A stretch of 64,000 nucleotides of DNA, from positions 93,534,713 to 93,598,712 of the forward strand of contig JBCNJP010000017.1 in the NCBI GenBank assembly GCA_039602395.1, read 5' to 3'. The translations under genes and the position numbers were made by a program. Below the pieces are notes generated by a model, which was given only the letters and a program-made list of their open reading frames with translations, made no database searches and was not told where the DNA came from. This DNA comes from Deinandra increscens subsp. villosa (taxonomy: Eukaryota; Streptophyta; Magnoliopsida; Asterales; Asteraceae). Of the stretch, positions 21,003-33,115 are shown one piece after another (position 1 is the first letter of the stretch; every line of letters starts with the position of its first letter).

Positions 21003-23654
21003 TGTGACACCCGAGAATTCCAAGGTTAACTTCCGTTAGACAATCTCCGTTAGTTACGTCATAAGTGTTAACTTAAGTAACTAATGCATAACTAGGCCGA
21101 ATACGTCCACGACCTTTGGTTGATCACCGAACCCGCCCGTATGTGTTATGTGCTTATTTATTGTCCTTATGTGCAATGTGATTTAAATACATGACTTAGT
21201 ATTGTGAATTGCATGACAAATTGTAAATACTTGATTATGTGGAAAACTTGTCTTTTTGGTCGCCAGCGAAACTACCGGGCGAAACTGTAGTGTCGCCCGG
21301 TAGCCAGCTGAACTACTCGATCAACATGTGACCAGAGCTAGTTTCGCTTGGCCAGCGAAACTGCCAGCGAAACTAGCCTCTGATATAAATAATCTTAATA
21401 AACCCTAATAGCCTCATTTGCTCAAACCACACAACAAACACACACACACTCTCCTCTCTGATTTCGGCCAAGGCAAAGAGGTCACCAAAGAATCGATTTC
21501 CAGTCCCTGAATCATCATCCATCATCATCTAAATCATCCCGTGAGTCCCAAACCTTGAGTTCTTATGTTTGCTTTAGGTTTTTATTAAAAAGCATGCTAG
21601 AATCTTCATGTTAACGCTTGAAATTGAATCTGAGATGTTGTACATGTTAGATCTATCAGAAAGTCATCAACTTTACGTCCCATAATCATCCATGCTATAG
21701 ATCTAGGTAAATTAGGTCATTTATGTGATTTTTGCCAAAACTGAGATTTGATGATGATATGTATGTTATGAGCCGATAAAAATGTTTGTTTTATGCCTAG
21801 GAATGATTATCTATGCCTAGTGATAACGTATGTGCATTACAGAGGCCAACAGATTGATTTTTAGGCTGGAAAACCCTTTATTCGCGACTAGCGAAACTGC
21901 ATGATCATCTAGCGAAACTAAGGCAATCTTCAACCAGCGAAACTGTGTAAACTATTTGAAATCGTATGCGGCGAAACTACTAGCGAAACTAGTAGTGTCG
22001 CCGTGAATTTTGTGCATGATTTACTTGCGAAATTGCTTGCGAAACTAGACCTTGACCAATGTCCCTGAACGAAAGTTCAAATCAGTTTCGAGAGAAACTA
22101 GCTAGCGAAACTATGCCAGTTTCGAGAGAAACTAGCTAGCGACACTATGCCGGTTCCCAGCGAAACTAACTAGCGAAACTGAGCCATCAGTTTCGGAGAA
22201 ACTAGTTAGCGAAACTGTGCTAGTCCGAGCCTCACTAGTTCCGGGCGAAACTAGCTTAGCGAAACTGTTATGTGCCTAGCGAAACTGCTGCCTGTTTGTA
22301 TAGAATTTGCTAAGTGTTGCACCATGCTAAGTGTTATATGCTATGCCATGACTTATATGATTATGCTATGATGAAACATGTTATGATTTCTGTAATATGT
22401 GAACCCTTGTTTATGATCAACCATTGGTGCCGTGTGTCGGTATGTCGAGTCTTAGTTGCAACGTGCTATGTTATGGGCCATAGTGACGTTGAGTTAAAGT
22501 TAGACACAACCTAACACCTAAGACCTTAATGTGATTACTAGGTCTTCGTTAGCAAACATAAATTGGATTAACAAGTGTAGCTGAGCAACCTAAGGTGAGT
22601 TTCACAAACCCTTTACTTGTGAGCCCGTTTGGGTCACAACGAACATACTAAACGGAAAACAACGCTGACAATTTGAGGTATTGCAATAATGGGATACCTG
22701 TTATGGAAGTTGGAGTGTTTTATGGGGAACACTTGCAACTGTCCATCCTTGGGGTTTCAAATGAAATCCGGAACCAACTATTATGACACCTAAACTCTTT
22801 TTGGGATTTCAGTTGAAATCCGGAATAAACATTTTAATATGACTAGTGTAGGTTAAAGTCTAAACCAAATGATATCACATGATTTCTAAGGATGCTTAAA
22901 AACTTAAAGACCTCAACTTAGTACTGATGATCTGGAAAGCGAGGGGATGTTGGGTAGATCTACTGAGGGTTTGACAAACCCTGCTCCGCGGTACACAAAT
23001 GTGTAACCAACCGGCCGGGGGCCGAACGGAGTACAATATCAGCCTGTTGTTAGTTGTGGGCCTCCCTATTGGGACACAACTGGAGGCACGAACCATCGGC
23101 AAATGCCGAACTCTGTTACGTCAGCTTTCAGCCCTAGTACGACTTCCTTAGTGCATGGAAACCGGATTAGCTACCCGCGATATCGGTTGACTGCTTTAAC
23201 TTTTACTTAACTAGTGCATATTCAGTAATCAAACTCTTGGCAATGTTTTGCAAAACCATACTACTTATATATGTTGATACATACGATTATTGAGACCGGG
23301 CCAATGCATGTCATGCCCACCGTGAACTCACCAACCGTTAGGTTGACACTTGTGTGGTTTTCACTTTTGCAGATCGTTGAGGAGTATCCGCTAGAGGTTG
23401 GCATGGCACTTGAAGACTTTGTTTATTTTGAACTAAATTTGGGGATTCAATACAATGACTTGTTTATGTAAAGCACGTGGTTAGTGCTAAGACAAATAAT
23501 TTTCCGCTGCGTATATTTTGAAACTGTTTTTATTATTAATGCTTGGACTTCACTCTGATTCATTTAGTATTTGTAACTAATGGTTGTGGTCCTGGTCTAG
23601 CGCGCACCCCTTAACGGTATAAACTCCGTTAGTGGTTAATTTGGGGGTGTGACA
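21003..23654 (+). repeat. 3' LTR of Gypsy-1, 2652 bp
   Basis: It starts TGTGACACCCGAG and ends GGGGGTGTGACA. It is almost identical to the 5' LTR. It contains the GCGAAACT array on both sides of a TATAAAT box near 21384 and the empty TRIM site near 22412. Small open frames occur in matching positions in both LTRs and are not considered genes. Confidence 0.92.
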
Positions 23655-24179
23655 GGCACCCTACGACCGTTTTGCTTAAAACGACCCGACCAACATTCTG
23701 TAATTATTGTCAGCTGCAAACCTCGAATTCAACGAAAAAAAAAACCACGATCGTTTCGCTATAAACGACCATTTCCTTTGAAACGATCGTGGCTTTTGTT
23801 TTTTTTAGTAAAACCTCGGGTGTTTTTAGCAAAAGCCTTTATTTATCTTTTAAATGAGAAATTTTTATTTTGAGAACTTTTGATAACAAAATCTCAACCA
23901 CCAATTTCAAGTGGGGACCACTATAATTTATGGGGGGGGGGGGGGGTTTCCATATATATAAACTAATGGCTTAAAATGATTTTCAAAAGTTCTTAAATGA
24001 TTCTCTCCCTATTTATATATAGTTTTATACACTTATTATTTTATTTATGTATTTATTCAGTTATTTATGTAATCTTTTATCTTTATTGTATTTTATGTAT
24101 ATATATATATTTTATTTAATTACCTTCCTTTTATTATTTATTTATTTATCTATACAATAATATCTAATGCTATTAATGA
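23655..24179. other. Right flank of Gypsy-1, no gene
   Basis: The first part holds ACGATCGTTTCGC/GAAACGATCGTGG words and the inverted edge of the enclosing DNA element. A run of about 16 G lies at 23932-23947. AT-rich sequence follows. No coding sequence is recognised. Confidence 0.5.
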
Positions 24180-24212
24180 GATTTTACTGGGTACGTTGTT
24201 GTTGTTATTATA
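24180..24212 (+). mobile_element. RTE-type LINE 3' tail, extreme truncation
   Basis: GATTTTACTGGGTACGTTGTTGTTGTTA closely matches the last 30 bases of the RTE LINE at 54221-55452 (ATTTTACTGGGTATGTTGTTG). Only the tail is present, consistent with a heavily 5'-truncated insertion that ends in a TTG microsatellite. Confidence 0.55.
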
Positions 24213-24236
24213 TTATCTAAATTTTATATAAATTCT

Positions 24237-24863
24237 CCAGTATGAGGATACTCGAAAATTTCAAACGCAATTGTACGTTTCATCATGTGCCATGAATTGG
24301 GATCTACCCAATGAACATTGACGCAAATGTACAATTTCGGTATACCATGTGGAGCTGACCAAACATCACTAGTTACTTTACACCAATATTTAAAAAAAAA
24401 ATTTGTTTTTTTTTTTCACATAAACAATAATTTCTAAGTGTAGTACAAATTACATGGGTGTAAGAAGGTTGAAGCGTCTCTTGAATCATCCTTGTGAATC
24501 GAGGGTTGTCGAAGTGGTTAAATGACAAAGCTTCTTGAATCACAAACTTCATCATTTGATCCCGAACTGAATCTACGTTGTAATGAGATATTCCACCTTC
24601 ACTACCAATTTGTGTTTGTTGGGACACCGGATCTTGTTCAACACCCGACTATATGGTTTAAGAATATGCTTCTTCAAATTAGAGTTCAAGTCTTTTAATA
24701 ACAAAGCACTACAAAACTTCCAACGAGCCCTTTCCGAGCTGTCACTCAATAAAGCTAAATCCCAATTACACCAAATTTTTGGATTCCTATTATTCAGAAG
24801 AACACGAACAACTATTGGTATGTTGTTGGAATCTCCACCAACGGATGATTACGATTGAACCAT
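24237..24863 (-). pseudogene. hAT transposase, N-terminal half, broken
   Basis: On the minus strand from 24863 there is a degenerate start, then a BED zinc-finger region (PKIWCNWDLALLSD, ARWKFCSALL, NLKKHILKPY). One of the finger cysteines appears replaced by Trp (ARWKFC, where ARCKFC is expected). After a frameshift the reading continues QMMKFVIQEALSFNHFDNPR, then FTRMIQETLQPSY and TTLRNYC. A further shift near 24370 leads into SDVWSAPHG...MMKRTIAFEIF, the block carrying the first catalytic Asp of hAT enzymes. The rest (remaining catalytic residues and the dimerisation domain) is absent. It is a relic. Confidence 0.75.
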
Positions 24864-25240
24864 AAGGGGAACAGAAAACGAGAGTAGAAACTAGAAAATG
24901 GGAGTACAAAGTGAGCGCTTTTTGCCCTTGGTTTGTATTTTCAAGTTGTATACTCAAACAAGTCATCCAATGTGTATTTATACTAACATCGGGGGTTTAA
25001 AAGGCTAAAAAAAACAGCTAGATTTGGCTTCCAATGGCTAGAAGACTGTTCCCAATGGCTAGATTTGGTCCCAACGACTAGAACCAGTTTGGAACCGGTT
25101 TCATTGAGATCGGGTAGGAACTGGTTATGGAACCGGCGGTTTAAGGCAGGTAGGGCTAGGTTCCTCGATCTAACAGACGATTTGGAACAGGTTCGGCTAC
25201 AACGAACCAGTTTCGGTTCCAACTTAAATTCGCACCTCTA
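24237..25240 (-). mobile_element. Truncated hAT transposon (5' part)
   Basis: Read on the minus strand, the segment begins at 25240 with TAGAGGTGCGAATTTAAGT, a hAT-type 5' end, followed by several hundred bases containing repeated GGAACCGG words and GGCTAGATTTGG motifs. A BED-finger transposase pseudogene follows to 24237, where the hAT similarity stops close to the LINE tail. The 3' half of the element is missing. Confidence 0.6.
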
Positions 25241-27010
25241 GATATCTGCCTTAAACAACGAGTTGAGGAAAAGGAAGATTCTTGAAGGTATCTTTTTGAT
25301 CTCTTGGTGAGTTATTTGGAAGTGTCGAAATGGAGCTACTTTTAATGCTAATGACTTGAAGAGGGATTCTACGGTGGACTCGATCAAACATTTTTCATTT
25401 TTATAATTAATAGGGAGTACAAATAAGAAAATAGTCATTAATTGAACATAGTGATTACAAATTCCTCTTTTATTCATGCATTCTTTTTGTTATATAGGAT
25501 TAGGTTTTTCTAACCTGCATTTGTTTATAAAACCTTTCGTCGTTCAAAAAAATAATAATAATAATATACAGTCAAAAGTATTTTTAAACTAGAAAAGTAT
25601 TTTAGATTTAATTTTTTAAAAAATAAAGCTGGATTTTATAATAACATGTGTTAAATGTTCGATACATATCTTAAACATGGACCAGACTCTTTATGAAAAG
25701 TAAAATAGGCCCATGTATGGATAAATCATAAATGTACAGTGTTGTGAAAATATTATTTTTTCATTTTACTTATCTTCTTGTTAAAACATAAACTTTTATA
25801 AAGTGATCAAACAACTCTTAAACTATATAAAAACAATAATTAAATCTAACCCTCCACTAGGATTATTAAATTATGGTTCATCATTATTTAAGGAAAATTA
25901 ATAAAAATATCAAGCTAATAACAAAAAGTATACTTCTGAAACAGAAAAAAAGAAAAATTGGTACTTACCCTGTTACATAAAATATAACTTCTAACGTTGT
26001 ATTTAGTTTTTGGGCAAGTGATATTTCTGGAACAATAATATTTACTTGAGAGTTATTAATTACCTTTTGTGTTTGTGTTTTATAAATTCTCGACCTGACA
26101 AATAAACTTATAAACGTTTATAGTAAAAGTTGACACAAAGAATAAAGTTTGGGAATGATGAGATAATCGTAAGTTTAACCTCTATCACATAAGATAAACA
26201 AGTTGCTTTGAGAAAGGCCCAACTCAAAAAACCATACAAAAAACACTTTTTTTTAAAAATTATTAGTCTCCTAATTATATTATGTTTGTAATTTCTTGGT
26301 TATATATGAAGCTTCGTTAGCCTAATTAACTAGAGTCATGGTTATGCATTTGTATTAAGATTTTGAGTGATATTTCTGTAGCACTAATGTTTACTTAGAC
26401 AATTGTTCACAATTTTTCATGTTGGTGTTTTATAGACTCTCGACCTAACAAATAAACGTATATAATAAAATCTGACACAAAGAGTAAGATTTGAGAATAA
26501 TAAATGATGATAAAGCTTACCTCTATGGAATGAAATAGTTTAAACTTTAAAGTTGCTTAAAAATCATACAAGAAGTAAAGAAACAATGTATTATTTAGTA
26601 TAAATATAAATGTTCGATGCATGCCTTAAAGGCTTAAACGTGGACCAGACTCTTTATGAAAAGCAAATTAGTCCCATGTATATTTAGGATATAAATATTA
26701 CTGCGCTGTCAATATTATTCCTCAGGTTCCTCTCCTTCTATCTAATTTTATTAAAATATAAATTATTATAAAGTAATCAAACAACTGTTAAACTATATAA
26801 AAACAATAAGTCGCTTCTAATCTCACTGATATATATGCATGGGAGTAGTTGGTCTCAGGCTCTCAGCTACCACCCGGTGGCAGACCCATCTCAGTTTTAA
26901 TCGGGTTTGATCATGTAGATAGTGATAACTTGTTATTCTAACCAGTATATCTAAAAGTTATAATGAGATCTTTAAGGTATTCATGGTCATGTAAAATGTT
27001 ATGCACAATG
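25241..27010. other. AT-rich intergenic region with two pairs of diverged direct repeats
   Basis: No gene is seen. Block A (about 25655-25845, with TGGACCAGACTCTTTATGAA) recurs as A' (about 26611-26810). Block B (about 26017-26215, with TCTCGACCT and CAAATAAAC) recurs as B' (about 26365-26570). The order is A-B-B'-A', all in the same orientation and well diverged. Confidence 0.5.
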
Positions 27011-27790
27011 GCTGAACCAGAACTTTTTAACCGGAGGGTCCTAATATATTTTTTCTCGATGAAGCCCCGGCTTGAATTCAGTGTTTTGTATTAGCGTTTT
27101 TTTTTTTAAATTAACATTTTTACACAGTTGAAGAATTTGTTTTTAATTATGTACGCCCGGTTTTACAAAACCTTAGAAAACATATTTATTATTAGAATTA
27201 TAATGATTAGTTCTATAATAAATAAATATAAAAAATACATTACCAGTTGATCTAAAAATATAGAGTAAACAAGAAATATAAAAATTAAAAAGAAAGATAA
27301 ATTTCCCAATAAGTCTTTAGAGATGGCTGATAATAAAATACGCTTTTATGAGAATAAAAATGATATAATTATTTTAAACTGAAAGCTGATAAAAGAAAAA
27401 TGAAAACAATATCATCAACTTGTCCCTTGTTTGATCATTTTCATTTTTATTTTTTTTAATTTAGCATACACGACAAAATGTCCATCCTAACCTAAAAAGG
27501 AGATCTTTAATATTAAAATATATCTTTTGACACCATCATCCTCATCTTCCTTCAAGTTCTATTTCTCTGTAACTCAAAACTTTACAGATATTGCGACCGG
27601 AAAAACCGAAAAACTCTTAAATCTTCATCTTCAATTCTTCATTCTTGTTTCAGTTCATCTAAATTACTTAATATAAGAGGGTCCATCATAATAAAACTTC
27701 TCATTTACATATCTCGATGAACAAAGAGTTTGGTATGCCAGAGGTCGGCCGGAGGGTCAGCGGACCCCCTGGACCCTCCCCTAGTTCCGC
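27011..27790. repeat. Short TIR element of the GCGGAACC family, copy B
   Basis: It begins GCTGAACCAGAACTTTTTAA followed by CCGGAGGGTCC and ends, read on the other strand, as GCGGAACTAGGGGAGGGTCC. The GGGTC-rich subterminal block next to the right end matches that next to the left end of copy A at 86-971, so the two copies are inverted relative to each other. The interior is AT-rich and unrelated by eye. It has no coding capacity. Confidence 0.5.
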
Positions 27791-27837
27791 TAATGGTTAT
27801 GCATATTGTAAGATTTGAACCTATAAATCATCTTTTG

Positions 27838-30215
27838 GTTGGAGGTAATAGTAAATATGATTAATATGTTTATAACTTTAACATATGGCAGATATGGTCT
27901 ATGGACATTATTTACGGGCATCTCCCATTTTGAGCAAACCGATTATAAATATTACATGTTTTTAATATATAACTTTACCAATTACGTGTGGTTTTACCCC
28001 CTCAAATTTAAATCTGAAACTTTTTCCACATTCAAAAAAGTTTCATAAACTCATTCAAACCCAATTTAATAAAACTATAAAATCCTTCCGGTGTGATTTA
28101 AGGGCCGAGTTTAATAATTGTGACTTTCATAATTTCGCTAACGATCAAGGCCTTGTATTTCATTTTTCATGTGCCCGCAAAACGGCAAGGCCGAACGGAT
28201 GATTCGTCGCCTTAATGACATCATCCGGGCTCTTCTCACGCAAGCACATCTTCCACCTCCGTTTTTGGGTTGAAGCTCTCCATACCGCAACCTACCTTCA
28301 CAACATCCTTCCTATCAAATGACTCAATTTTAACATTCCCGCCTTAATACTCTATTACCGTCACCCAACGTATGATCACCTCCCATCTGTGCGTTTGGGT
28401 GTGCTTGCTATCCCAACCTTTCAGCCACTCAACCTCATAAGCTTCACCCAGGTTTGGTTCGGTATATCTTCCTTGGCTACCCGGCCAAATTCTGGGGGTA
28501 CCGGTGTTTTGATCCTTCCATCGGTCGCATACATATTTCTCGACACGTCGTCTTCGACGAAAGTGTCTTTCCTTTTTCCGAAACGAATCACCACCCTCTC
28601 TCGCTCCTTCCGTTCATTCCGACCCACCTATGCCTACCGTTCCAGCCCCCTTCCTTCCTCCACCTCCTTCGCCGACCCACATTTCCTTAGCCTTATACCG
28701 CAGCCAACCCATCATCACCTAACACAAAACCTCCTAGCCCAAACCTCGGTCCCTACGCTAGCCCAGCCCCCTCCACTCCAGCCCACATGCCATCCTCAAC
28801 AACTCAGCAACATTCGGCCGTTGCTCCATCTTCCATTCGCATCCTCCCCAACACGTTCACCTGATGACTACTCATGCAAAATGTGGTGTCACTAAGCTTA
28901 TCGAGCGTTTGAACCTTCACATTGATACTCCTATATCCCCGGTCCCAACCTCATATATTAAAGTATTAAACGATCCTAATTGGCGATTAGCCATGAACAT
29001 TGAATTTAAAGCTTTGTAGGATAATGTCACATGGGAGTTGGTACCTAGACCACATGGAGATCCAATTATTCTGTGCATTTGGTTATTCAAGCATGGAAAA
29101 TGGTCAATCCCAGACTGTTGTATTGACTATATGGAGACTTTTAGCCCAGTTGTAAAACCAATGACCATCCGCACTGTCTTATCTTTGGCAGTGTCTAGAT
29201 CTTGGCCGATTCATTAGTTGGACGTGAAAAACGCCTTTCTACATGGCGATTTGATAGAGACGATTTTTATGTAGCAGCCTCCAGGTTTTGTTGATCAGTC
29301 TGCTCCCGATTATGTTTCTCGTCTTAAGCGGTCACTTTATGGCCTCAAATAGGCTCCTCAGGTCTGGTACCAGCGATTCACTAGTTTCATCTTGACATAC
29401 GGTTTCAAAAGCATTGTTTGTGATTCATCTCTGTTCGTGTATTGTCATGGGGTACACACTGTTTATCTATTATTATATGTGGATGACATTGTTTTGACTG
29501 CCTCAGATTCTGGCTTTCTTCAGCATTTGATTACTACACTTTCTTGGGAATTTGCTATGATAGATTTGGGTGACTTATATCATTTTCTCGGTATTACGGT
29601 CGCACGTGTCTCGTTTGGTTTTTTTTACAACAATCTTAATATGCCAGAGACATTATTCAAAGGGCTTCTATGAGTTCGTGTAAACCATGTGCCACATCGG
29701 TTGACACATATTCTAAGTTAGTAAGTTAAGCGCAGACGATGGGCCATTATTATCTGTTGGGACATTATACAGGAGTCTAGCGGGTGCCTTACAGTATCTC
29801 ACATTTACTCGTCTCGACATTTCCTACATTGTTCAGCAGGTCAGTTTATTTATGCATGTCCCTCGGGAACCCCACTTTGAGTTCATAAAGCGTATTTTAC
29901 GCTACTTACAGCGTACTCTGGACCATGATATTCGGTTATCTATCACGCTAGGCACATCTCTTACCGCTAATTCGGATGTTGATTGGGACGGGTGTCCAGA
30001 TTCTAGACGCTCCACGTCGGGCTACTGTGTGTTTATGGGTGATAATCTTTTATCTTGGTCATCAAAGCAGCAGAGCACAGTGTCGCGATCTAGAGTAGAA
30101 GCTGAATATAGGGCTGTGGCCAATGCGGTGGCGGAGTTAGCTGGATCCGCAATCTTCTGTTTAATCAAGTTAACCACGAGATCTTTCGGTCTTGCCAAGC
30201 CCCTCTAATGTTAAA
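27838..30215 (+). pseudogene. Copia-2: Ty1/copia pol remnant (integrase, RT, RNase H)
   Basis: Starting near 27838, pieces of integrase can be read (YKYYMFLIYNFTNYVWFYPL, later WCIFLGYPAKFWGYRCFDP and HISRHVVFDESVFPF), followed by a Pro/Ser-rich linker. RT motifs follow (DNVTWELVP, LDVKNAFLHGD, QPPGFVD, and the intact catalytic YVDDIVLT at about 29475). RNase H ends the remnant (GYCVFMGDNLLSWSSKQQ, VEAEYRAVANAVAEL). Several frameshifts and in-frame stops break it. Four of the RT stops are TAG where the family normally has Gln (29017, 29215, 29272, 29350). No gag and no LTR pair were identified around it, so it is an old truncated copy. Confidence 0.82.
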
Positions 30216-31004
30216 TGATAAGAAATCCATTAAAGACCTGTTTTTACTCCATCGCCAGCAACTACTTGAACCACGTGATATGGCCATAAATAAGTTTAAT
30301 CTTAAATCAGCGAATCTTATGAGGAAAAAAATCCATAATAACAAGAGAACACCTACCGATGGATGTCATGTATTGGCTTGATATGCTGAAGAAGTGATGG
30401 CTAATATTGATAGTACGATCAAGTTGTAAGAAAATCGAATTGACGGGGCTGAAACTGGATTAACCGAAAAAACTGCACCAAAATAACCGAACTAAATATT
30501 TCGGTTTCGTTTCGGTTTTTACTTTTCCCATGACTGAAAAGACCAAATCGTCGTATATAACCCAACTTAATAACCGTAAAACTGAACTAATTATATAACT
30601 CAATATTTATTATTATTTTATAGCTAAACCTGATACTAATAAATCCAATATCTTATAATTAAAGGTGTAAGTTTTTTTTATCAAAGAAAGAAGCCCAATC
30701 TCCATTATCAAATATCTAACCCTAGTACTTCCAAAATCCCATCTAAACTTTCATCTTCATCATATCCAATTCCCGCTCATAACTTATGTCTGGAATAATC
30801 TTACATCTTCGTCTTTGCAAAATCCAAATAATAAAAAACTCCGGTCTTTGCCGAATTTGAATCCTATTACTTTCAAAATCCATGTCTAAACAACCATGTT
30901 ACGAACGCCAATATAAAAGACATGGTTAGAAATACAACATAATCATTACACTCAATGTTATGATTAGAATACTATACTAGAGGTGAAATATAATTAAATA
31001 AAAG
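30216..31004. other. Intergenic, no gene
   Basis: The tail of the copia remnant fades out, then comes AT-rich sequence with AACCGAA/TTCGGTTT words near 30460-30600. No gene or bounded element is recognised. Confidence 0.4.
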
Positions 31005-32485
31005 AGTAAATTACTATTTTGGTCTCTATGGATTGGACAATTTAACCATTTCAGTCCAAAAATGATTTTTTAATATATCAAGCCCCGAGGTTGTAATTTT
31101 TTAACGATATTAGTCCCTAACACTAACTCTATTAAATATTTCAACAAATTGGATTTAAATAATCTTAAGTTTCATCAATTGTATGATAATAATCTCATGT
31201 GATGAAATGTTTACCACCAAACCCAACTTTTAACATTTTTTCCTGCAACGATTTCTTACTATCAGAAACTTAACGACATTAGTTTTTTTTATGAAACTTG
31301 GGATTAATGGCGACCTATTGATGAAATTTGGGATTATTTTTTATGAAACTTGAGATTATTTCCGGCTAATTGATGAAACTTGGGATTATCTAAATGCAAG
31401 TTTCATAAAAAGAACTAACGTCGTTAAGTTTCTGTTAGTCAGGGATCGTTGCAGGAGAATATGTTAAAAGTTGGGCTCGGTAGTTAACAGTTGGTTACTT
31501 AGGATTAATGTCGGCCAATTGATGAAATTTGGAATTATTGAAATCCAATTTGCCTATTATTTCTGTTAAATGTAAGGGTATATTAGTCATTTTACTCATA
31601 AGGACTTTTTATGTAACTTATCAACACCATTTAATAGATGATGGGCTATTTATGTAATTTAATAAAAAATAATAAATAAATTAGTTAACTAAAATTAAAA
31701 CCATAGAACTTGAGATTCCTGGAACGAACTTCGTCTCTTGGTATATAAATTCGGTAATTAAATCATCCAAATCGGCACAATAATCGAAATCGTAAGAGCA
31801 CATCGGCCGGTCTTAGCCAGATAATATTCTGGAGTCTTCATCGTAGAGTAAGTTCAAGAAGAATTTAAATCACGATACTAATGCTTGACTCATATTGGTT
31901 GCTTAATACTGTTTGTAAATCTTTACTATAGAAACTGTCGGCTTTATCGGCTGGTTGAGCTTAAAACTAATCAATTTTAGTATCACGGATGGTGGAGGCG
32001 ATTAGATGTGGTTGAGAGAAGGTGGGAGTATGGTGGTCAAAGAGAATATCGGGTCTGATGATCAGTGTAGGGCTCCGGTAGTGGAGAACCAACGTGAATG
32101 GGAAAGTGAGTTAAGTTAAACAACCATAGACCATAATTCCGGTGACGGTTATTCTCCCTCAGTTCTGACAATGTTCTGGGCTATTCACGATTCTGGCGAT
32201 GACATGAGAATGAGTTCTATGAGTTTCTATTTTAATTAATTTATTAATTAATTAGTTAATTATTTTTATTAAATTACACAATAGTCCCTCATTTATTAAA
32301 TGATGTTGATAAGTTACACAAATAGTCTTTATGAATAAAAGGACTGATATATCTTTGCATTTAACATAAATTATTAACAGAGTTAGTGTTAAAGACCAAA
32401 ATCGCTAAAAAAAAAATTACATGCTCAAGGCTTGATACGTTAAAATTTTTGTTTTTGGACCGAAATGGTTAAAATGTCTAAACCG
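31005..32485. mobile_element. Long-TIR non-autonomous element, about 1.5 kb
   Basis: The left part (ACCATTTCAGTCCAAAAATG, then TATCAAGCC and CACTAACTCT) returns inverted at the right end (read on the other strand: ACCATTTCGGTCCAAAAAC, TATCAAGCC, CACTAACTCT). A second stretch, about 31560-31680 against 32210-32350 on the other strand, also pairs (CTTATCAACA, CATTTAATA, GTAATTTAATAAAAA). The long inverted ends with ATTTGGTC-type termini resemble Mutator-like non-autonomous elements, but no target duplication was established. Apart from the nested palindrome it has no features. Confidence 0.5.
31211..31487. repeat. Foldback palindrome nested in the long-TIR element
   Basis: About 80 bp from 31211 (TTACCACCAAACCCAACTTT, with CTGCAACGAT and CTTAACGAC) is repeated in inverted orientation ending at 31487. 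The arms are separated by about 100 bp containing several GATGAAACTTGGGATTAT-like units. Transcripts through it would fold into a long hairpin. Confidence 0.6.
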
Positions 32486-32489
32486 AATG

Positions 32490-33115
32490 AATACAAACAT
32501 GTGTATGTTCGTGTTCGTCCATTTAACTTTAAGCGAACACGAACACGGACACGAACATGAACATTAGTTGAACAAAAATTTTCTTCTTCGTGTTCGTTCA
32601 TTAAGGAAATGGTCACCTTCGTGTTCGTTTATGTTCATTCGTTAAGTACTAAATGAACGGTTCATGAACATAATTTTAAACGAACACAAATTTAAGCGAA
32701 CATAACAAACATATCTTGTTTACAACATTGTCAATAATCAAGAAAAACATATAAATTAATGGTCCAAATTTTTATAATTCATTCCGAAATCCATCAAGAC
32801 TCATCCAACAATCTTAATTTAAGTATTTAATAATACAATTATTTATATTAATTATTATATTAATAGAATTAACGGATATAAATGAACATAATCGAACATA
32901 AACGAACACACATACACATATATAAATAAATGAACATAAACGAACGTTTACGAACATAAATGAACGAATATACATTTGTTCATGTTCGTTCATTTAATTA
33001 AATGAACAAAAAATTATGTTCATGTTCGTTCATTTATTAAATAAACGAACTTGCCGTCAAATGATTCACGAACTGTTTAATGAACATTCGATTCGTTTAC
33101 AGGACACGAAGACCA
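32490..33115. repeat. GTTCGT/ACGAAC-rich repeat cluster
   Basis: Dozens of copies of words such as CGTGTTCGTTCATTTA and their complement TAAATGAACGAACAC occur on both strands over about 600 bp. It is dispersed repetitive DNA rather than a clean tandem array and has no coding capacity. Confidence 0.55.

Larger units (their letters stand above)
12527..23654 (+). mobile_element. Gypsy-1: chromovirus-like Ty3/gypsy retrotransposon
   Basis: The order is 5' LTR (12527-15566, lacking its first ~20 bp and carrying a TRIM), primer-binding site, an untranslated leader of about 530 bp with no gene (15585-16112), gag-pol with protease-RT-RNaseH-integrase order and a chromo-like C-terminus (16113-20844), polypurine tract, and 3' LTR (21003-23654). 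The gene order and C-terminus point to the Tekay/Del-type chromovirus group. The two LTRs differ by only a few substitutions and one 12-bp repeat unit besides the TRIM, so insertion looks recent. No target duplication can be recognised because the 5' edge is incomplete. Confidence 0.88.
11686..23812. mobile_element. Inverted-repeat-bounded DNA element split by Gypsy-1
   Basis: The left edge, 11686-11731, reads TTTACTAGAAAAAC...ACGATCGTTTTATTGGAAACG. The right edge, 23769-23812, read on the other strand, gives TTTACTAAAAAAAAC...ACGATCGTTTCAAAGGAAAT, an imperfect inverted pair of about 45 bp. Further GATCGTTTCA/GAAACGATC words are repeated just inside each edge. Between them lie a broken gene at 12042-12530 and the Gypsy-1 insertion. 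The layout resembles a Mutator-like element with worn termini, but I could not define target duplications, so the class is tentative. Confidence 0.45.
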
